Assembly (NCBI RefSeq): GCF_017744135.1
Contig: NZ_JAGHQU010000013.1
Location: 1-64,000, forward strand
DNA from: Endozoicomonas sp. G2_2
GTDB taxonomy: Bacteria; Pseudomonadota; Gammaproteobacteria; Nevskiales; Salinisphaeraceae
Direction: 5' to 3'
Length of the DNA stretch: 64,000 nucleotides
The translations under genes were made by a program, and so were the position numbers. A model generated the notes under the pieces. It ran no database searches. It saw nothing but the letters and a program-made list of their open reading frames with translations, and was not told the DNA's origin. Position 1 is the first letter of the stretch; each line of letters opens with the position of its first letter. Shown here one piece after another: positions 37,471 through 46,591 of this stretch.

Positions 37471-38607
37471 ATGCGACAGGTGGAACGTTCGATCTTCGAT
37501 TTACGGCGCGGCCTGCCGGTCCTCGTCCGCGACGCCCGGGACGACAGCGCGCGAGCGACACTGGTCGCCCCCCTCGAAGGGATGAACGACGACGCCCTCG
37601 CCCGTCTGGCCGAACACGCCGGCAACGATTGTGCGCTGGCCCTGACCCGCCACCGCCTGGCACTGCTCGGCATCGAGGTCGACGACGAAGCGGCCTGTCT
37701 GCCGCTCACCACCGCGGACAGCGCCGCCTCGGTGATCGAATGGGCCTGTGCCCGACAGCCGTCCGCCGCGCCTGCACGCGATACGCGCGAGATCACGGAC
37801 AACGATGCCGCCGCCCTTACCCTCATGCGCCGCGGGCTGCTCATACCGGCCGCGATCACGGTACCGGTCGCGCCCGAGCGCATGGCGACCGTCGAAGCAC
37901 GCATCGCGGACGGCAGTCTGCTCGCGCTCGATACCCGCTCGATCGCGAATTACGAACAGAACGCACCCCGTTTCCTGCGCCGGATCAGCGCGGCCGACGT
38001 GCCCCTGGCCGGCTCCGAACAGTCGCGCTTCGTGCTCTTTCGCGAGGCGGACGGCATGCGCGAGCATGTGGCCATCGTGATCGGCGAGCCCGAGGAATGG
38101 GCCGACGCGGTGCCGGTACGGCTGCACTCGGCCTGTCTCACCGGCGACCTGTTCGGCAGCCTGCGCTGCGACTGTGGCGAACAGCTGCGCTCCAGCGTGG
38201 CCCGAATCGCCGAAACCGGCGGCGGTGTACTCCTCTACCTGGCCCAGGAAGGACGCGGCATCGGCCTCGCCAACAAGCTGCGCGCCTACAGCCTGCAGGA
38301 CGAAGGCCTCGATACGGTCGACGCCGACCACGTGCTCGGCTTCGGCGACGACGAACGCAACTACAACGTCGCCCTGGAAATGCTCTCGCAACTCGAGATC
38401 CGGCGTATCGAGCTGCTGACGAACAACCCCAACAAGATCGACGCCATGAGCCGCGGCGGCGTCACGGTCGTGCAGCGCAGCGGCGTCTACGGGCGTCTGA
38501 CGGCACAGAACCGGCGTTATCTCACCGCGAAGGCGGCCAAGGCCGGCCACTGGCTCGACCACGTCCTCGGGACCGCGCCCGACGACGTGCCCGCCACCGA
38601 TAATTGA
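37471..38607 (+). CDS. GTP cyclohydrolase II with degenerate RibB-like N-terminal domain
   Basis: A 378-residue two-domain protein. The C-terminal domain (about 195-365) is GTP cyclohydrolase II: HSACLTGDLFGSLRCDCG with the three zinc cysteines, LLYLAQEGRGIGLANKLRAY, GFGDDERNYNVALEM with the catalytic Asp/Arg region, and ELLTNNPNKIDAM. The N-terminal 190 residues align in layout with RibB (DHBP synthase; FDLRRGLPVLVRDARDD) but lack the acidic DRENEGDL-type metal site, so that activity is probably lost. The enzyme should open GTP to a formyl-free diaminopyrimidine. Neighbours other than riboflavin genes suggest a different end product. Confidence 0.87.
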   Translation: MRQVERSIFDLRRGLPVLVRDARDDSARATLVAPLEGMNDDALARLAEHAGNDCALALTRHRLALLGIEVDDEAACLPLTTADSAASVIEWACARQPSAAPARDTREITDNDAAALTLMRRGLLIPAAITVPVAPERMATVEARIADGSLLALDTRSIANYEQNAPRFLRRISAADVPLAGSEQSRFVLFREADGMREHVAIVIGEPEEWADAVPVRLHSACLTGDLFGSLRCDCGEQLRSSVARIAETGGGVLLYLAQEGRGIGLANKLRAYSLQDEGLDTVDADHVLGFGDDERNYNVALEMLSQLEIRRIELLTNNPNKIDAMSRGGVTVVQRSGVYGRLTAQNRRYLTAKAAKAGHWLDHVLGTAPDDVPATDN

Positions 38608-38628
38608 CGGGCGCCGGCCCGGTTTCGA

Positions 38629-39453
38629 TCAGCGCGCGCCGAGCGTGTCCAGATCGAACGCCAGCGTTTCATCGATGATCACCCGCAGGCGCGCGGCGAA
38701 ATGCGCGCACAGCGTCGCGCCGTGAGCGGCACTGGCCTCGCGGGCATCGCCGGCCACACCGGCCGGGTGTAGATCCTGCGCCAGCCAGGCGAACGCGGCA
38801 TCGCCCTCGGGCAGCAGCGTGGCGCCGTCATCCGCGCGGCGCTGGCCGAGCGGCTCGAACGTCGCGAGCTTGTCCCGGCGTATCTTTTCGGGCGCGAAGT
38901 GCAGCATCAGCGACGTTTCGAGCGCGCCGCCGTGCAGGCCATGCGCCAGCTCGCGCGCCGAAAGCGAATCCGCGGGCGGCGCGAAACGGAAATAGTTGGC
39001 CTTGATCACCAGCAGGCCGTGCGCGGCCCGCAGCTTGAGCGCCGCCATGTCGAGCACGGCCTTGTTGCCGCCATGGCTGTTGAACAGCAGCAGGCGCCGG
39101 ATTCCCGCGCGCGCAACGGCCGCGCCGATCGCTTCGATCTGTGCGATCGCCTGCTCGGGCGACAGGCTCAGCGTGCCCGCGAAGTCCGCGTGCTCCATGC
39201 TCGAGCCGATCGCCAGCCCGGGCAGGCGCAGTACCGGCCGCGGCCTCGGCGCGCCGCCGGCGAGTGCCGCATCGATCAGCCCGTGGCCGATGTCCACGTC
39301 CGTGGATAGCGGCAGATGCGGGCCATGCTGTTCGATCGCGGCGACCGGCAGGATCGCGACCGGATCCGCCGCGGCCAGCGCCGCCAGTTCCGGGCCGGTC
39401 AGATCGGCCCAGGCGGACACGTCGTCACGCCGCTCGTCGTCGCGCCCTGTCAT
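38629..39453 (-). CDS. Creatininase-family amidohydrolase
   Basis: A 274-residue metal-dependent amidohydrolase. Family motifs are AAIEQHGPHLPLSTDVDIGH (metal ligands Glu, His and Asp, about residues 38-57), SMEHADFAGTLSLSPE, RRLLLFNSHGGNKAVLDMAA (His/Gly-Gly-Asn) and LHGGALETSLML (metal-binding Glu). The family includes creatininase, the archaeal formamide hydrolase ArfB of flavin synthesis, and MftE. Beside a GTP cyclohydrolase and a RibD-type reductase, an ArfB-like or ring-amide hydrolysis is plausible. It is convergent with the cyclohydrolase gene (21 bases apart), and its ATG overlaps the stop of the upstream gene by four bases. Confidence 0.87.
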   Translation of the reverse strand: MTGRDDERRDDVSAWADLTGPELAALAAADPVAILPVAAIEQHGPHLPLSTDVDIGHGLIDAALAGGAPRPRPVLRLPGLAIGSSMEHADFAGTLSLSPEQAIAQIEAIGAAVARAGIRRLLLFNSHGGNKAVLDMAALKLRAAHGLLVIKANYFRFAPPADSLSARELAHGLHGGALETSLMLHFAPEKIRRDKLATFEPLGQRRADDGATLLPEGDAAFAWLAQDLHPAGVAGDAREASAAHGATLCAHFAARLRVIIDETLAFDLDTLGAR

Positions 39454-40043
39454 GCCGAGCCCGGATCGTCGTCCCGCGGCTGGGGATCGCGCTCGAAGCC
39501 CAGCCGCGCCTCGAGCGAGGCGCTGTCGCAGCGCATCACGGGCAGCACCGTATCGAAGGCCGCGAGCGTGAGCGCGGTTTGCGCGCCGTCCGGCTGTGCC
39601 AGCGCGTCTGCCAGGCTGGCATCGTCGTCGACCGGCGCGCCGCCGACCTGCAGGCGTTCCAGCACCCAGGCGAGCGCGGCGCCGTCGATACCGGCCGCAC
39701 CGTGCGGGGTGTCGAGCACGCCGGCGCCCTGCTCGTCGAGATACAGCGCGCTCGCCTCGCGAATGGGCTGCCCGGTGTGCGCAATCAGCGTGTCGTCGGC
39801 CTCCACGCGCACGACCAGCGGCGTGAATTCGATCGCGATATAGCCGCGCTGCGGGCCGTTCTGGAAGAACCAGCGGCCATGCCTGTCCGCGGCGTAATTG
39901 CGCGCGATGGTATCGACGATACGCGGATGGCTGATGCGTTCGCCCTGGATCAGCCAGTGACCACGCCGGTCGAGACCGAGCCAGCCGAACAGCGCGGGCA
40001 CGTTCGGCCATCGCGCAAGTGCGCGTTGTACCCATTCATCCAT
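39450..40043 (-). CDS. Conserved proteobacterial protein of unknown function
   Basis: A 197-residue soluble protein that I recognise as a conserved type but cannot name with confidence. The N-terminal half carries ARWPNVPALFGWLGLDRRGH and GRWFFQNGPQRGYIAIEFTP, strongly conserved-looking motifs rich in aromatic residues. The C-terminal half is less distinctive (GAALAWVLERLQVGG, TVLPVMRCDSASLEAR). No signal peptide or membrane segment is visible. I chose the ATG at 40041-40043 because MDEWVQRALARWPNVP begins the conserved part. It overlaps the creatininase-family gene by four bases, so the two are coupled. Confidence 0.65.
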   Translation of the reverse strand: MDEWVQRALARWPNVPALFGWLGLDRRGHWLIQGERISHPRIVDTIARNYAADRHGRWFFQNGPQRGYIAIEFTPLVVRVEADDTLIAHTGQPIREASALYLDEQGAGVLDTPHGAAGIDGAALAWVLERLQVGGAPVDDDASLADALAQPDGAQTALTLAAFDTVLPVMRCDSASLEARLGFERDPQPRDDDPGSA

Positions 40044-40204
40044 CTGAAAGATCGCCGGGATAGAAACTCGCCCCGATGATAGCGGCAACACGCGCTTTCT
40101 TGCGCGTGCCGATGCCGCGCCGCAGCTTTGCACGGCTTGTGCATGGCGGATGGTGTGTCTTCAACGCGCGCTCGCGCCCGGTAACTGCGGATCCCGGTTC
40201 CATC

Positions 40205-41860
40205 ATGGACATCGTGTTCACCAGCCTCGTTCTGCTGTTCGCTGTCGCCCTGTCCGGCGTGCTCATCGGCCTGTTGCCGCTCGCCGCGCCGAAACCGATG
40301 GTCCAGATCGCGATCGGGTCCGCCCTGGCGCTACCGGGTTTCGGCCTGCACGTGTCTCTGGACCCGGATCTGTTCTTCCTGCTGTTCATTCCGCCGCTTC
40401 TGTTCGCGGACGGCTGGCGCATGCCACGCCGCGAATTCCGCCGTCTGGGCGCGCCGATCGTCGCGCTGGCGCTGGGATTGGTGCTGTTCACGGTGGTATG
40501 CGTCGGCTATTTCGTGCACTGGATCATTCCGGGCGTGCCGCTGTCCGTCGGCTTCGCGCTGGGCGCCGTGCTTTCGCCGACGGACGCCCTCGCGGTCTCG
40601 TCGGTCTCGGGCCGCACGGCGATTCCACGCCGGCTCATGCATATCCTCCAGGGCGAAGCGCTGATGAACGATGCCTCGGCACTGGTGGCACTACGGTTTG
40701 CGATCGCGGCCGCGCTGACCGGCAGTTTCGCCCTCGGCCCGGCCACGATGAGCTTCATCCTCATCGCGTCCGGCGGACTGCTAGTGGGCATCGCCCTCGG
40801 CTGGCTGTTCAGCGGCCTGCGTGGCTATTTGACGCACTGGCGCGCCGACGACCCGGCCAGCCATGTCGCGCTTCTGATGCTCATTCCCTATGCCGCCTAT
40901 CTGCTCGCCGATGCGCTCGGCGTATCGGGCATTCTCTCGGCGGTCGCGGCGGGCATGACGCTCAACGGGCTGAACACCCTCAAGGGCGAGCTGACCACAC
41001 GCATGCAGGCCAACAATCTCTGGTCGATGCTGGAGTTCGTGTTCAACGGCATGGTGTTCGTGCTGCTCGGCCTCCAGATGCCGCACATCGTCGCGCGCGC
41101 GACCGCCAGCGTCGCCGACATCGCCGGCGGCGAGCTGTGGCATCTGGGCTGGTTCGTGATTGCCATCACCCTCGTGCTGCTGGCCACGCGATATATCTGG
41201 ATATGGCTCATGCTCTGGGGCATGCGGTTGCAGGCGCGCTGGCGCGGTGAGCCGGCCCCGCGCCTGAGCACACGCGTGATCGCCATCAGCACGCTGGCCG
41301 GCGTACGCGGCGCGATCACGCTCGCGGCCGCGCTATCGCTGCCGTTGACGCTGGCCGACGGCAGCCCGTTTCCTGCCCGCGGGGTGCTGGTCTTCGTTGC
41401 GGCCGGCGTGATCCTCGCGTCGCTCGTGATCGCGAGCATCGGCCTGCCCGCGTTGCTTCGCGCGGGGCGCGATCCCGAAGACGACCCCATGGAACGCGAG
41501 GAGCGCGACGCCCGCGCGACCGCGGCCCAGGCGGCCATCCGCGCGCTCGAGGCCCATGAACGCACGCACGCCGATTCCCGCGAGAGCAGCGACGCACGGC
41601 TCTATGCCGATGCCTGCGCGCGCGTGCTGTCGGTTTACCAACCGCGCCTCGACCCGGACAATGCCAGCGACGACAGTGCCCGCGTGCGCCGCGCCTTCGA
41701 GATCGAAAAACAACTGCGCCTGACCGCACTGCGCGCCGAACGAGAAGAAATCTATCGCCTGCGCAACGCCCTGCAGATCAACGACGAAACGCTGCGCCGC
41801 GTGCTGGCCGATATCGACCTGCTCGAAGCGGCGCTGATCGGCCCGACAGCCCGTCGCTGA
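40205..41860 (+). CDS. CPA1-family Na+/H+ antiporter
   Basis: A 551-residue cation:proton antiporter. About twelve membrane segments occupy residues 1-420, with the family motifs GAVLSPTDALAVSSV (the ion-binding Asp, about 125-139), LMNDASALVALRFA (the ND pair) and EFVFNGMVFVLLGLQ. A charged cytoplasmic tail of about 130 residues follows (EREERDARATAAQAAIRALE), likely coiled coil. It exchanges cytoplasmic Na+ or K+ for protons, useful in salty or alkaline habitats. I chose the ATG at 40205, where membrane segment 1 begins; the frame is open upstream without family similarity. Confidence 0.9.
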   Translation: MDIVFTSLVLLFAVALSGVLIGLLPLAAPKPMVQIAIGSALALPGFGLHVSLDPDLFFLLFIPPLLFADGWRMPRREFRRLGAPIVALALGLVLFTVVCVGYFVHWIIPGVPLSVGFALGAVLSPTDALAVSSVSGRTAIPRRLMHILQGEALMNDASALVALRFAIAAALTGSFALGPATMSFILIASGGLLVGIALGWLFSGLRGYLTHWRADDPASHVALLMLIPYAAYLLADALGVSGILSAVAAGMTLNGLNTLKGELTTRMQANNLWSMLEFVFNGMVFVLLGLQMPHIVARATASVADIAGGELWHLGWFVIAITLVLLATRYIWIWLMLWGMRLQARWRGEPAPRLSTRVIAISTLAGVRGAITLAAALSLPLTLADGSPFPARGVLVFVAAGVILASLVIASIGLPALLRAGRDPEDDPMEREERDARATAAQAAIRALEAHERTHADSRESSDARLYADACARVLSVYQPRLDPDNASDDSARVRRAFEIEKQLRLTALRAEREEIYRLRNALQINDETLRRVLADIDLLEAALIGPTARR

Positions 41861-41922
41861 CACGAATCGCCGCCGAGTCGTCTACAGTCGGGCGCTGGAA
41901 TTTTCGCCAGACAGCGCAACGC

Positions 41923-43137
41923 ATGTACGACACGATCATCATCGGCGGCGGCATCGTGGGCCTCGCAACGGCCCGCGAACTGCTGCGCCGACGGCCGGCT
42001 GAGCGCGTGCTCATGGTCGAGAAAGAGGCCGAACTCGCCGCCCATCAGACGGGCCACAATTCGGGCGTGATCCACGCCGGCGTCTACTATGCGCCGGGAT
42101 CAATGAAGGCGCGTTTCTGCACCGCGGGCAATGCGGCAACACGCGAATTCTGTGCCGCGCACGATATCCCGTTCGATATTCGCGGCAAGCTGCTGGTGGC
42201 CACCGATCACGGGGAGCGCCCCGGCCTGGCGCGTCTGTTCGAGCGCATCGGAGAGAACGGCATCGAACGGCAATGGCTGGACCGCGACGCGCTCGCCGAG
42301 CGCGAGCCGGCGGTACGCGGTGTTGCGGGCGTTTTCGTGCCGAGCAGCGGCATCGTGGACTACCGCGCCGTCTGCGCAGCACTCGCCGTCGAGGTCGAGG
42401 CCGCGGGCGGCACCATTCGTCGCGGCTGCGCGGTTACCGGTCTGGCGGAATACGCCAGCGAGGTCGTCGTCGAGACCACGGACGGCAGCTTTCATGCACG
42501 CAAGCTCGTGGCCTGCGCCGGGCTGATGGCGGATCGCCTGGTGCGCATGCTCGATATCGAGCCCGACTTCATCATCTGCCCGTTTCGCGGCGAGTACTAC
42601 CGGCTTGCAGCGCATCGCCGCGACATCGTGCGTCACCTGATCTACCCGGTGCCCGACCCGACCATGCCGTTTCTGGGTGTGCATCTCACGCCGATGATCG
42701 ACGGCTCGATCACGGTCGGCCCGAACGCGGTGCTAGCCACCGCGCGCGAGGGTTATCGCAAGCGTGATTTCAATGCCTGCGATCTGGGCGAAATGCTGGC
42801 TTTTCCCGGCGTGCGCCGCATGCTCGGCCGCCATGTGCGACCCGGCCTGGTCGAATTGAAGAACGCGCTGTCCAGGCGCGGCTATCTCGAACAGGTACGC
42901 CGCTACTGCCCCGAACTCACGCTGGCCGACCTAGAACCCCATCCGGCCGGTGTGCGCGCCCAGGCCGTGGCCCGCGACGGCACGCTGATCGGCGATTTCC
43001 GTTTCATCGACACGCCGCGCAGTCTGCATGTCTGCAATGCGCCCTCGCCGGCGGCCACTTCGGCGCTGCCGATCGCCGGCCATATTGTCGATCGGCTGGT
43101 CGAGCGCCAGGCCAGGCACGAGATCGTCCAGGCCTGA
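41923..43137 (+). CDS. lhgO: L-2-hydroxyglutarate oxidase
   Basis: A 404-residue FAD enzyme of the DAO family. It shows the N-terminal FAD motif IIIGGGIVGLATARELLRR (about residues 5-23), then TGHNSGVIHAGVYYAPGS, the LhgO signature, and a C-terminal FAD segment. It oxidises L-2-hydroxyglutarate to 2-oxoglutarate and passes electrons to the membrane quinone pool. No lesion is seen. It lies 62 bases after the antiporter gene and 73 bases before a flavin reductase gene. Confidence 0.94.
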   Translation: MYDTIIIGGGIVGLATARELLRRRPAERVLMVEKEAELAAHQTGHNSGVIHAGVYYAPGSMKARFCTAGNAATREFCAAHDIPFDIRGKLLVATDHGERPGLARLFERIGENGIERQWLDRDALAEREPAVRGVAGVFVPSSGIVDYRAVCAALAVEVEAAGGTIRRGCAVTGLAEYASEVVVETTDGSFHARKLVACAGLMADRLVRMLDIEPDFIICPFRGEYYRLAAHRRDIVRHLIYPVPDPTMPFLGVHLTPMIDGSITVGPNAVLATAREGYRKRDFNACDLGEMLAFPGVRRMLGRHVRPGLVELKNALSRRGYLEQVRRYCPELTLADLEPHPAGVRAQAVARDGTLIGDFRFIDTPRSLHVCNAPSPAATSALPIAGHIVDRLVERQARHEIVQA

Positions 43138-43210
43138 GGGACAGCAATATCCGCGCTAGGATTGGGCCCGACTTTCACCGCTCGCCCGCCGCGGCGACTC
43201 CAGGAGCCAC

Positions 43211-43831
43211 ATGAGCGACCACGTGCATTTCTACGAACCGCGCAACGGCCACGGCCTGGCGCACAATCCCTTCAATGCGATCGTGGCCCCACGCCCGATC
43301 GGCTGGATTTCATCGCTTGGCCGAGAGGGCACGCGCAATCTCGCGCCATACAGCTTCTTCAACGCCTTCAACTACACGCCGCCGATCGTGGGTTTTGCCA
43401 GCGTCGGCTACAAGGACAGCGTGGCGAACATCGAAGCCACGGGCGAATTCGCCTGGAACCTCGCCAGCAAGCCGCTCGCCGAACAGATGAACGCGAGCTG
43501 CGAAGCCGTCGACCCCGATGTCGACGAATTCGAACTCGCCGGGCTCACGCCCGAACCGTCACGCGTGATCGACGTACCGCGTGTGGCCGAGACGCCGGTT
43601 TCCTTCGAATGCCGGCTCAGCCAGCTGCTGCGGCTGACCGGCGCCGACGGCAGCGAGACCGACACCTGGCTGGTGCTCGGCGAAGTGGTGGGCGTGCATA
43701 TCGCGCGACACCTGCTGGTGGACGGTGTGTATGACACCGCCGCCGGGGAGCCGATCATGCGTGCGGGCGGCCCGGCCGATTATTTCGCGATTTCGGCGAA
43801 CAACCTCTTTCGCATGCACCGCCCGGGCTAG
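43211..43831 (+). CDS. Flavin reductase family protein (FMN-binding split barrel)
   Basis: A 206-residue protein with the flavin reductase-like split barrel: NPFNAIVAPRPIGWISSLGR, NLAPYSFFNAFNYTPPIVGF and KDSVANIEATGEFAWNLASK. Members reduce or bind FMN and serve oxygenases or act alone; the specific partner is unknown. The Shine-Dalgarno sequence GGAG precedes the ATG. It ends tail to tail with the AsmA gene, overlapping by four bases. Confidence 0.88.
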   Translation: MSDHVHFYEPRNGHGLAHNPFNAIVAPRPIGWISSLGREGTRNLAPYSFFNAFNYTPPIVGFASVGYKDSVANIEATGEFAWNLASKPLAEQMNASCEAVDPDVDEFELAGLTPEPSRVIDVPRVAETPVSFECRLSQLLRLTGADGSETDTWLVLGEVVGVHIARHLLVDGVYDTAAGEPIMRAGGPADYFAISANNLFRMHRPG

Positions 43832-45912
43832 TTGTCGCTGTCGGGCGCCTCGCCGGCATCCGCGGCCTGAATCTGCTCCAGCACCGGCTGGCACTGGCCG
43901 CTTTCGCCCGAGGTCGGCGATACCAGCGCCAACAGGGCCGCGGCCGGCGTGGCCACCGCGCCCAGCGCAACCGCGGCCGCGCCCCGGGCGAGCAGCGGCC
44001 CGGCCTTCACGCCCGGCGACGGGTCTGCAAAGGTGCCCCGCACATACAGCGGCGAGCGCAGCGTGAACAGGCGTGGGCCCTTGCTCTTCGGGGTGATGGT
44101 CAGATCCAGCGTTTCGGGGCCGAAATCGATATCGCCGGTGATGTTGATGATGGCGTTCTCGGTATCGAAGACGAACACGTTCGGCGTGGCCAGCCCGTCC
44201 TGGATCGGAATGTCCGCGGCCGCGCAGTTGATCCGGACCTGTTCGTCACCGAACAGTTTGCCGACCACCCAGTTGCCGACATTCAGCCCGGCCAGTTCCA
44301 TGAGGTTGCGGCTGATCGCACCGCGGTCGATGAGTACCGTCAGCCGGCCGTTCGCGCCGCCGAGCAGCGCCGCGACCGAATTGCCGTTGCCCGCCAGCGA
44401 TGCGTCGCCGTTGATCTGGCCGAGACTACCCTCCAGCGCCTCGACTTCCGGCACGATCTCGTCGAGCTGCAGCCGCCGCGCGTGCAGATCCGCGCGTGCC
44501 GCCAGGGGCGACTTGTTCCCCTCCAGGCGTACCGTGGTGTTGAGTTCGCCGCCGGCCACGCCGAAGCGCAGCGGATCGAGCAGAATCTCGCCGGCATCGA
44601 GCACCAGATGCGTATACAGATCGGTCAGCGGCAGCGATTCGCCGTGTTCGATGCGCCGGGCGGTGAACTTCACGTCCGCATCCATCATCGCCCAGCTTTC
44701 GGTGTCGAACTGCTCGACCGGGAGTGCCTTGTCGGCGGGCTGACGGCTCTGTTCGCCGCGTTCGGCCTTCTGCGCGTTCGAGTCCGCACCGATCAACGGC
44801 GCCAGGTCGGCAAAGCGCAGCTGTTCGGACAGCAGTTCACCGCTGAGGCTGGGCCGTTCACCGGTCTGGTCGAACGATAGACTGCCGGCGATATCGCTGT
44901 CGCCGATCCGGCCCTGTAATTCCCGGTACGCGAAGGTGGACCCGTTCTCGTGATCGAGATCGGCGACCAGATGCCCGCGCGTCGAATACGCCGGTGTGGG
45001 CGGCAGGGTCACGCCGGTAAGGCGGCGCAGCGCATCCAGGCTTTCTCCCGAGAAGGACACGTCGAGATCCGCGCCGCCGAAACTCAGCGGCTGGCTTATC
45101 GTGCCGGCGAGCTGCACGCGGGTGTTGCCCGAGCGCACGTCGGCCTGGAGCGGAAACGGCGTGGTCTCGCTCTTGAGCGCCAGCACACCGCCGATCCGGC
45201 CGTTGCCCGACAACGGCTCGCCGCGGTAGCTGCCGTCGATCGTCCAGCCGAAGACGTAATCGCGTATCGACGCGGCGTCCGCTGCAACCGCGCTGTCGTC
45301 GCCGCTGATCTGCGCGAACGGCACCGGTTTGCCCAGCGGATCGACCACGAGCGTGAAATCCGCGTCGAGCGTGGCATCCCGATAGCGAACCTGGCCCTTG
45401 TCGAAGGCAATCTCGTCGACGCTGACCGTCCAGCCCGAGCCTTCGGCCGAGTCCGGTTCGTCCGCCTGCTCGTCGTTGCCCAGGTCGAAGGTCCAGTTGT
45501 CCCGGCCGTCCGCCTGGCGGATCAGCGTGGCATCGGCCCCGTTGGCCGAGATGCGCGGAATGGAAACGCGCCCGGCCAATAGCCCAAGCGGCGCGAGCCA
45601 GACATCGACACGGCCGACGCGGGCCATGGTGTCGGCATCGAAGCCCGCCGGGTTGCCCAGGCGAATATCTTCAGCATGCACATGCGGCCAGGGCACCCAG
45701 GCGGCCAGACCTTCGGCGTCTTCGGGGCGCGCCCAGTCGAGGCCGAGATCGCCGCGAATCTCGAACGGCCGGTTGATGGCCGACGACACTTGTTCGTTGA
45801 TCGTCGGCTTGATGCTGTTCCAGTCGAACAAGAGCACGAACACGACGAGCAGGACGACGAGACCGACCAGAACGCCGGCGATACCGATTCCGATTTTTGG
45901 TGCGCGTTTCAC
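43828..45912 (-). CDS. AsmA-family protein
   Basis: A 694-residue envelope protein. An N-terminal membrane helix (IGIGIAGVLVGLVVLLVVFV) is followed by DWNSIKPTINEQVSSAINRP, the start of the AsmA chorein-like N-terminal domain, and a long periplasmic beta-rich region. The AsmA C-terminal domain (about residues 440-640) includes VAALLGGANGRLTVLIDRGA, and NINGD-type repeats near IINITGDIDF follow. AsmA-like proteins are thought to act in phospholipid transport to the outer membrane. I chose the GTG at 45910-45912, with GGAG six bases upstream. The open frame extends further upstream without similarity. Confidence 0.9.
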   Translation of the reverse strand: MKRAPKIGIGIAGVLVGLVVLLVVFVLLFDWNSIKPTINEQVSSAINRPFEIRGDLGLDWARPEDAEGLAAWVPWPHVHAEDIRLGNPAGFDADTMARVGRVDVWLAPLGLLAGRVSIPRISANGADATLIRQADGRDNWTFDLGNDEQADEPDSAEGSGWTVSVDEIAFDKGQVRYRDATLDADFTLVVDPLGKPVPFAQISGDDSAVAADAASIRDYVFGWTIDGSYRGEPLSGNGRIGGVLALKSETTPFPLQADVRSGNTRVQLAGTISQPLSFGGADLDVSFSGESLDALRRLTGVTLPPTPAYSTRGHLVADLDHENGSTFAYRELQGRIGDSDIAGSLSFDQTGERPSLSGELLSEQLRFADLAPLIGADSNAQKAERGEQSRQPADKALPVEQFDTESWAMMDADVKFTARRIEHGESLPLTDLYTHLVLDAGEILLDPLRFGVAGGELNTTVRLEGNKSPLAARADLHARRLQLDEIVPEVEALEGSLGQINGDASLAGNGNSVAALLGGANGRLTVLIDRGAISRNLMELAGLNVGNWVVGKLFGDEQVRINCAAADIPIQDGLATPNVFVFDTENAIINITGDIDFGPETLDLTITPKSKGPRLFTLRSPLYVRGTFADPSPGVKAGPLLARGAAAVALGAVATPAAALLALVSPTSGESGQCQPVLEQIQAADAGEAPDSDN

Positions 45913-46043
45913 GACACACTCCGTTGCTTCACGCGACCCCTCGCAGGCACGAGTATGGCGCGAAACACCGATCCGATGTGAACGGCTGTCACGAGACGCG
46001 CGATATGCGACGCTAACGGCGTGATTCGACGACGGTAGCGACC

Positions 46044-46433
46044 ATGCCTGCATCCATGCGCCCCCCGGCGGCCACGGCGGCGCTGCTCGCCTTAGGCCTG
46101 TTCGTTTCCGGTTGCGCCGGCGACCACGCCACGCGGCCCGCCGACACACAGACCGATGAACCGACGGTCACGCTGCTGACGTACCGCTGCGAAAGCGGCG
46201 CGATGATCCGCGCGACCTATCCGACCGATGCCATCGCGCTGGTGCGCTATCGCGGCCAGACCCGTCAGATGCGGGTTGCCCGCGCGGCAAGCGGCGTGCG
46301 CTATGTCGACGACGGCCTGCAGTGGTGGACCAAGGGAACCGGCGCGGGCGCGACCGCAGTGCTGTCCGAACGCGCGGACGACGGCGGCGCGATCGAGCGC
46401 TGCGAGGAAATCGAGGCGCGCGACAACGCCTGA
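46044..46433 (+). CDS. MliC-like lipoprotein, C-type lysozyme inhibitor
   Basis: A 129-residue lipoprotein. The signal peptide LLALGLFVSGC gives a lipobox (VSGC) with the lipidated Cys near residue 24. The mature domain matches the MliC/PliC fold: LTYRCESGAMIRATYPTDAI, a central MRVARAASGVRYVDDGLQWW and the TKG loop, which in MliC enters the lysozyme active site. It would protect the wall from host or environmental C-type lysozyme. An ATG four codons downstream is an alternative start. Confidence 0.8.
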   Translation: MPASMRPPAATAALLALGLFVSGCAGDHATRPADTQTDEPTVTLLTYRCESGAMIRATYPTDAIALVRYRGQTRQMRVARAASGVRYVDDGLQWWTKGTGAGATAVLSERADDGGAIERCEEIEARDNA

Positions 46434-46591
46434 GACGCCGGCCCCGCGATCGACGATTCGTGGCTTAGTTTGCGCACCGCGCGTTGACGCCCGGTGCCTG
46501 CCGGCCTTGAAGCCCGGCCGTGCCGACCCGAGTTTCAGGCTTTCGCTCATCTGACTAGCCGGCGCCTGGCGCCGTTCAAGGAATACATCGC

